A stretch of 64,000 nucleotides of DNA from JAIXWP01 sp041391745 (GTDB lineage: Bacteria > Bacteroidota > Bacteroidia > Flavobacteriales_D > Sanyastnellaceae), in assembly GCA_041391745.1 (NCBI GenBank), contig JAWKNK010000012.1:52314-116313 (forward strand), written 5' to 3'. Position numbers and translations under genes: made by a program. Below the pieces are notes generated by a model, which saw nothing but the letters and a program-made list of their open reading frames with translations, was not told the origin of the DNA and made no database searches. Shown here piece by piece: positions 59,086 through 64,000 of the stretch. The number at the start of each line of letters is the position of its first letter. Position 1 is the first letter of the stretch.

Positions 59086-59849
59086 ATGGATAACAATTTG
59101 ATAATATTACTAGAAACTATTATTACTCTTTTAGCGGGTATTTAATTTATTACACTAAAAAGAAAGGAGAGAATCAGGCCAACAAAGAGGACTTAGCGGA
59201 ACTCACTACAATAGTTGAAGATGTAAAACAGGAGATACACATTATCTGATGTCGAGCTTTTGCGTGCAAATTTGAACATCCTAATAAGTAAAGAATTTAA
59301 TCTTCAACGAAGAAAAACAAGCAATTATTGACTACTTCGGTCAACTAATAAGTGGATATGGGATAGTTTAAATGTTAAAAAATTATCGAGTTCAATCATT
59401 CTAATTCAAGACTTAATGGAAAGATTAATAAAAAAAATGAGGGATGATAATAATCAAACAAATTTTTGCTTTGCAAAAATCCAACTTTTGATAAAGGATG
59501 TGATAGTCCAATTGGGAAACGAAACAAATATAAAAACACTTGAACTTCATCATTTTATAGAAGGGTTAATCAAAAGATTAAAAAACGCCTGACTTGGGAG
59601 AAATTATTAATTGATCAGATTACCTCCAAGGACTTTGACTTAATGAAAATGCCTGACGAAATGAAGTCATACTATCAAAATAAAGCAGAAGAAAAAGAAA
59701 ATGAACAGAAGGCTATATTTGATGAGTACTTAACAAAGCATGCGGAAATATTCAATCAGGCGCTTGAACTACGAAATAAGTTTATTACAAAAGCACAAGA
59801 ATATTTAAATAATGAAAAACTAAAAAATGGGTATAAAAAATTGAGGTGA
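59086..59849 (+). pseudogene. Membrane-anchored coiled-coil protein, unknown, frameshifted
   Basis: An ATG at 59086 starts MDNNLIILLETIITLLAG, one membrane helix, then (after a shift) YTKKKGENQANKEDLAELTT IVEDVKQE, a charged coiled coil. Later blocks are LRANLNILISKEFN, NEEKQAIIDYFGQL, NQTNFCFAKIQLLIKD and, cleanly, MKMPDEMKSYYQNKAEEKEN to 59849. The TM-plus-coiled-coil plan (KKKGENxAxKED) recurs in Bacteroidota hypothetical proteins near restriction systems, from memory. Function unknown. Confidence 0.5.
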
Positions 59850-60280
59850 GCTCTAAACTGCAGACAAAGAGCTTTTCGCTTACCTTAATTGTAGTAATTA
59901 AAAATAGTATTCGAATAAAACTTTATTTCATAACCAAAAGGTTATATGCGGGCGAAACTCGCTACCATTCAAAAGGCAGACACCAACTTAAACGAAATAG
60001 ATACAACCTTTGTAATTGGTCACAGCATAAATTTCAACGATTATAAAAATGGATCATATGACTTCGTCTAAACTAACAAACCTATCTTTAGAACTCTGTG
60101 CTTACCTGAAATAGCTATTTTCTAACCATAGTTCATCAACTAAACGTACGTCAGTTTGCCTTATCCATTATTGCTGTTATCGAAGTCAGTGCTACCAATC
60201 ATAAAACTATCAAAAAAATTTCGACCAACACTTGTCAAGAATTTCCTGATATTCACGACATCAAAATTTGACACATTAGA
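59850..60280 (+). other. Gap before the helicase with no recognisable gene
   Basis: About 430 AT-rich bases. A fragment (IQKADTNLNEIDTTFVIGHS) near 59960 reads like protein but is not extended. No promoter pair or hairpin is convincing. Upstream of the helicase start at 60281 no TAnnTTTG is clear. Confidence 0.35.
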
Positions 60281-63200
60281 TGCTTTTAGATAATAAAACA
60301 AAACGGAAGACAGCGACCACTACAAGGTTTTTGACTTCATTAAAAACTATACGGAATGCGGTGAACTTGACCTTGTGACAGGCTTCTTCTCTGTGAATGC
60401 TTTGGCGTTGATGAAAGACGAAATCAACCAAGCTGAGAAATTCAGACTGATTCTAGGTAACCTCATGCAAGACGAAGCTCAGTTAAACAAAGTAATTGAC
60501 TTGCTTAATGGAAATACTGGAATCAATGGAGCATTTTCATTACGTGCAGCGGCACAAAAAGCTGTACAATTTCTTCAACAAGACAAAGTTCAAGTAAAAA
60601 TCAATCCAACGCAATTTCTGCCACGCAAAGACATATATTTACAACGATAAAGACTCAAGAAAGAACTTTCACATCATCGGAAGCTCAAATTTGACAGATG
60701 CCGGACTTGGAATTAAAGAAAGCAGCAACATAGAACTGAACACAGCAGCCACAGGAAATGACAACGACTATAAAGAACTCAAAAAGTGGTTCAAACACCA
60801 GTGGGAAAATGTTGCTTTGGAAAAATAGAACTGCCTGACAAAACCAAAGTTGAAGTCAAGCAACACATCATTGAATTGATTAAAACTTTTTCAAAGAATA
60901 CACACCGCACGACCTTTATTACAAAGTTCTTTACGAACTTTTCAAAGACGACTTACTTGAACTTTCAGGAGATGGAATTCAAACGTGAAATTGCTCACTT
61001 AGAAGAAACCATCATTTACAAAAACGCTCTTCTCTTACCAACAAAAAGGGAGCAATCAGGCTTAATTAAAATGCTTCAAAAAAATCAACGGGAGCAATTT
61101 TAGCTGATGCCGTTGGATTGGGTAAAACATGGACTGCTTTGGCAGTAATGAAATACTTTGAAATCAAAGGTTATACGGTTGTTTTATTTGCCCTAAAAAC
61201 TTCGCAACAACTGGGAGCAATACCAATCACACAGAGGTTCACGATTTGAGAGAGATGAAATTGAATACTATGTAAGAAATCATACTGACTTACAAGACGA
61301 AAGACTTTCAAACAACTATCCTGACTTTCCACTATCCAAACTGCAAACAAAAATTGCTTTTGGTAATTGATGAAAGCCACAACTTGCGAAATGACAAATC
61401 TTCCTTGATACAAATTCTTTTTGTTGACAATGTTTTGTTGCCCAAAACCAATCGTGATGTAAAGGTTTTGCACCTTCAGCAACACTCCATCAATAATAAA
61501 CTGATGGACATTCGAAATCAGTTTAAGTTAATGACCAAAGGACAAGACAACGGATTTAAAGAAACCGAATTGGAAATTGACAGCCTTGAAAACATTTTCA
61601 GAACGGCTCAAAAATGAAGGAATGGTCTGACCTTGACGAAAGAAAAACGGTGGAGACTTCATTGCCAAACTTCCTGCAGAAATTTGAAAAGCTAACTGAT
61701 GCTCTAATTGTAGCAAGAACAAGAAAACTGATTGAAGGTGAATTCGGAGAAATGAATTTCCCGAAAAAAGATGACCCAATAAACGAATATATCACACCAG
61801 AAAATTTAGGCGATCTAAAATCATTTGATGATATTTTAAACGCCTTGCGCGTAAACCTAACAGCCTACCGTCCTTCCGAATACATCAAAGACCTGAAAGT
61901 GAAAGTGTTTGGAAAACCCCAAACAACGTGAGAAGTTCTTAGTGAAAATGATGCATATCCTTTGATGAAACGCTTGGAATCAAGTTGGTTCTCATTCAAA
62001 AGCACGGTTGAAAATATTCTCAATCACCACACAAACGCATTAGAAAAAGTAAATCTGTTTATCAAAAATCAAACAGACAGTTCTTTAGTAGATAATCACA
62101 GACGAAGAACAAGAAGAAATTGATGAAACAGCAGCAGAGATTGTAGCAGAGAACGAACAACCCATAACCCTTGGAAAGAAAAACCAGTTCCACTTTCTTC
62201 TATTTCAAACATTGACCTTTCAAAAAGCATTTGGAGGCAGATGTAACCAAACTACTACAACTGAAAGAAAGTCTTGTAAAGTTTGAAGCTGAGTTCAATG
62301 CAGTAAAGCTGAAGATGATAAACTTAATAAACTGATTGAACACATCACCACCAAACAAAAGAAATCGGATAACAAAAAATATTGGTGTTCACTGTTTTCA
62401 AAGACACGGCAAAATTTCTTACGATGAATTAAAGAAGAAAGGAATTAAAAATGTGGCTTTTGTTTCAGGTTCTATCAGCGAAACTTTTTGACGGCTATTC
62501 GGGTGATAAGTTTATTATTTTGAACGCTTCGCCTTTCACCAAACTTTACAATGAAAAAGACTGGTCGGAACTATATGAAAGCAAACGTCTCAGCACACTA
62601 CAAAGAAGCAGACAAATGGAAAGTGCCTTATGAAAAGTGGCTTAAACCAATAGCCAAACACGACAATACCACTAAAGAAATTGAAAACTCCAATAATGTA
62701 TTGATAAAAACTGATCGTTTGAGGAAGGACAAAACTTTGCAGGATTGCGACAAATTTGGCGTTGTAAACTATGATATTCACTGGAATCCTGTTCGACTTT
62801 ATTCAGCGAATGGGGCGTATTGACCGTATTGGTTCGCCAAACAAAACCATTAAAGGAATCAACTTTGGCCAGTGAAAACTATGAAGATTACTATGATTAA
62901 AATCAAGAGTTGAAAACCGAATGGCATTAATGAGTGGTGGGAACAGAACTGGACGATAAAATGACTCCAGAGTTTCAGCGAATGGTTGAAGAAAATCCAT
63001 TGTTGCCAAAGCAAGCCCAAAAGATGTTGGAGCAATTACAAATCACTTGGGATGATGTGGAAGTCAGTGACGAAACACTTGGATTGAACGACCTATCATT
63101 GGAACAGTTCAGACAAGAATTATTTGAGTTCTTTAAAAAGAACGAGGAGCTTTTCAAGAAAATACCAAACGGAGTTTTCACAGGTTTCAAATTCAGATCA

Positions 63201-63635
63201 AACACAAAATGGAAAACAATGCCCGAAAGTATTGTGGCGGTTTTGGGTTATCCAAAACGACCTGATGAAGCTACCAACCATGTTTATGATGAAATACATT
63301 TGCTGCATCAAAGCATTGAAGACGGCAAAAGTGGAAAGTTGGTATTAAACAACAATCAGGAAATTTTGACTTTGCTTCGAAATCACAAACTAGAAGCCCG
63401 ATATGTTCCAGCGACCATTGACAAAGGTGACCAAGCTGTTTTAGACAAATTGGCTGCTGCCGTTGGTGGATGGGTAAAATCTCAAACCACGACAGTTGCA
63501 GTAAATCAAATTCAAGACTTATTTTCAGGCGATGCAACACCAAAGAAAATTTCTCCCGAACAAAAAAAGTTGGAAGAAAAGTTCAAGGCCGAAAATTTCG
63601 ATTTGATAAATTGGTTTGTAATCTCAAATAAGTAA
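60281..63635 (+). CDS. PLD-domain SNF2/DEAD-type helicase, defence-type (many frameshifts)
   Basis: The start MLLDNKTK is followed by a PLD-type module (DLVTGFFSVNALALMKDEIN, NFHIIGSSNLTDAGLGIKES) and an SF2 helicase: Walker A ILADAVGLGKTWTALAV (about 61100), DESH in LLVIDESHNLRND, motif III region with a missing base near 61485, and motif VI FIQRMGRIDRIGSPNKT (about 62810). The C-terminal domain (MTPEFQRMVEENPLLPKQAQ to NWFVISNK) is clean. Full length is about 1118 codons. PLD-helicase proteins occur in DISARM-like and restriction-type defence loci; the gene after it starts 6 bases downstream. Confidence 0.8.
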
Positions 63636-63641
63636 GCAACA

Positions 63642-64000
63642 ATGAATCTGAATTTATTTAATACAACCAATCTTTTTGAAGCAGCAACCAACCTGTTTCA
63701 GCAGTTAAATATTAAACTCAACTCCAACACCGGAGAACCACTTCCCACAAAGGATATTTTAAAACATCATTACAAAGACAACGACACCTTTAAAGCAATT
63801 GACACAACATATTTCATTGGCATTATTGACGATTCGGTTTTCAAGGCGACAGGAATGTTTGACATCAACTATTCCTACAAAGAAGCTATTGAACAAGGCG
63901 ACAAAAACTATGATGGTTTAATGCTGTTTGCTTTAGAACTTAGCAAGCAACCCACACGAACCGAAATATCTGACCTTACAAGAACCTTCAACCGCATTAG
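63642..64000 (+). CDS. Start of a large protein, possibly Eco57I-type methylase (cut by window edge)
   Basis: An ATG at 63642 opens a frame to the edge (about 119 residues, MNLNLFNTTNLFEAATNLFQ to DLTRTFNRI). I recall similar N-termini in large Bacteroidota Eco57I-type restriction-modification methylases, but no catalytic motif is within the window. The 6-base gap to the helicase shows a shared operon. The methylase reading is a recollection-based inference. Confidence 0.4.
   Translation, partial: MNLNLFNTTNLFEAATNLFQQLNIKLNSNTGEPLPTKDILKHHYKDNDTFKAIDTTYFIGIIDDSVFKATGMFDINYSYKEAIEQGDKNYDGLMLFALELSKQPTRTEISDLTRTFNRI

Noticed and set aside
59930..59965. Integron attC-like sequence (GTTATATGCGGGCG)
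   Set aside because: No matching complementary arm (RYYYAAC type) at a proper distance and no integrase; the resemblance is short.

Overview
The window looks like a chromosomal segment of a Bacteroidota bacterium (Flavobacteriia/Cryomorphaceae-like). The clues are SusC/SusD outer-membrane genes, secreted proteins with type IX secretion (T9SS) sorting domains of type A and type B, BT_3928-type DoxX, DUF1599, DUF4369/TlpA and ApaG genes, and promoters of the Bacteroidota type (TTTG, 17-18 bases, TAnnTTTG). No rRNA, tRNA, CRISPR array, insertion sequence or integrase was seen.

Layout. 0-12.7 kb is housekeeping: a truncated CsgG-like lipoprotein, glutathione peroxidase, a SulP anion transporter with a beta-carbonic anhydrase, a YugP-type protease, an MFS transporter, a HAD phosphatase with a class IV aminotransferase, a DUF1599-DoxX-permease run, folP and folD. 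12.8-21.7 kb is a starch-type utilisation locus: a T9SS-exported GH13 amylase, SusC, SusD, a DUF5004 lipoprotein and a SusE/F-like protein. 21.7-27.9 kb is a minus-strand run hisS-recQ-rlmI-tpiA-prmA. 27.9-39.5 kb holds a WD40 protein, an orphan antitoxin-like regulator and secreted or envelope proteins, many badly frameshifted: DUF2147, SIMPL, a LysM lytic transglycosylase, a TPR/beta-barrel protein, an MFS transporter and a prolyl oligopeptidase. 39.5-54.7 kb holds a nucleoid-associated protein, 5-formyl-THF cyclo-ligase, TlpA-like and thioredoxin-like proteins, an RRM protein, a 16-bp minisatellite, ApaG, a dipeptidyl-peptidase III-like lipoprotein, a type B T9SS adhesin and a DEAD-box helicase. 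54.7-64 kb is more accessory: a compact AT-rich acetyltransferase-like/HTH gene pair behind a perfect 25-bp palindrome, then an outer-membrane protein and ligA, then a membrane-anchored coiled-coil protein, a PLD/SNF2 helicase, and the start of a gene that may be a large methylase, running off the end.

About 20 genes carry frameshifts, including the normally essential hisS, tpiA and ligA. Where the break could be resolved it is one missing base, usually in a homopolymer run. I therefore read most of the breaks as sequence or assembly error rather than decay, and give the restored full span of each gene. Density is highest at 30.6-34.6, 36.9-39.6 and 56-63 kb.

The best candidates for something undescribed are the acetyltransferase-like/HTH pair with its palindromic operator (54.8-55.8 kb) and the PLD-helicase module at the right edge (59.1-64.0 kb).
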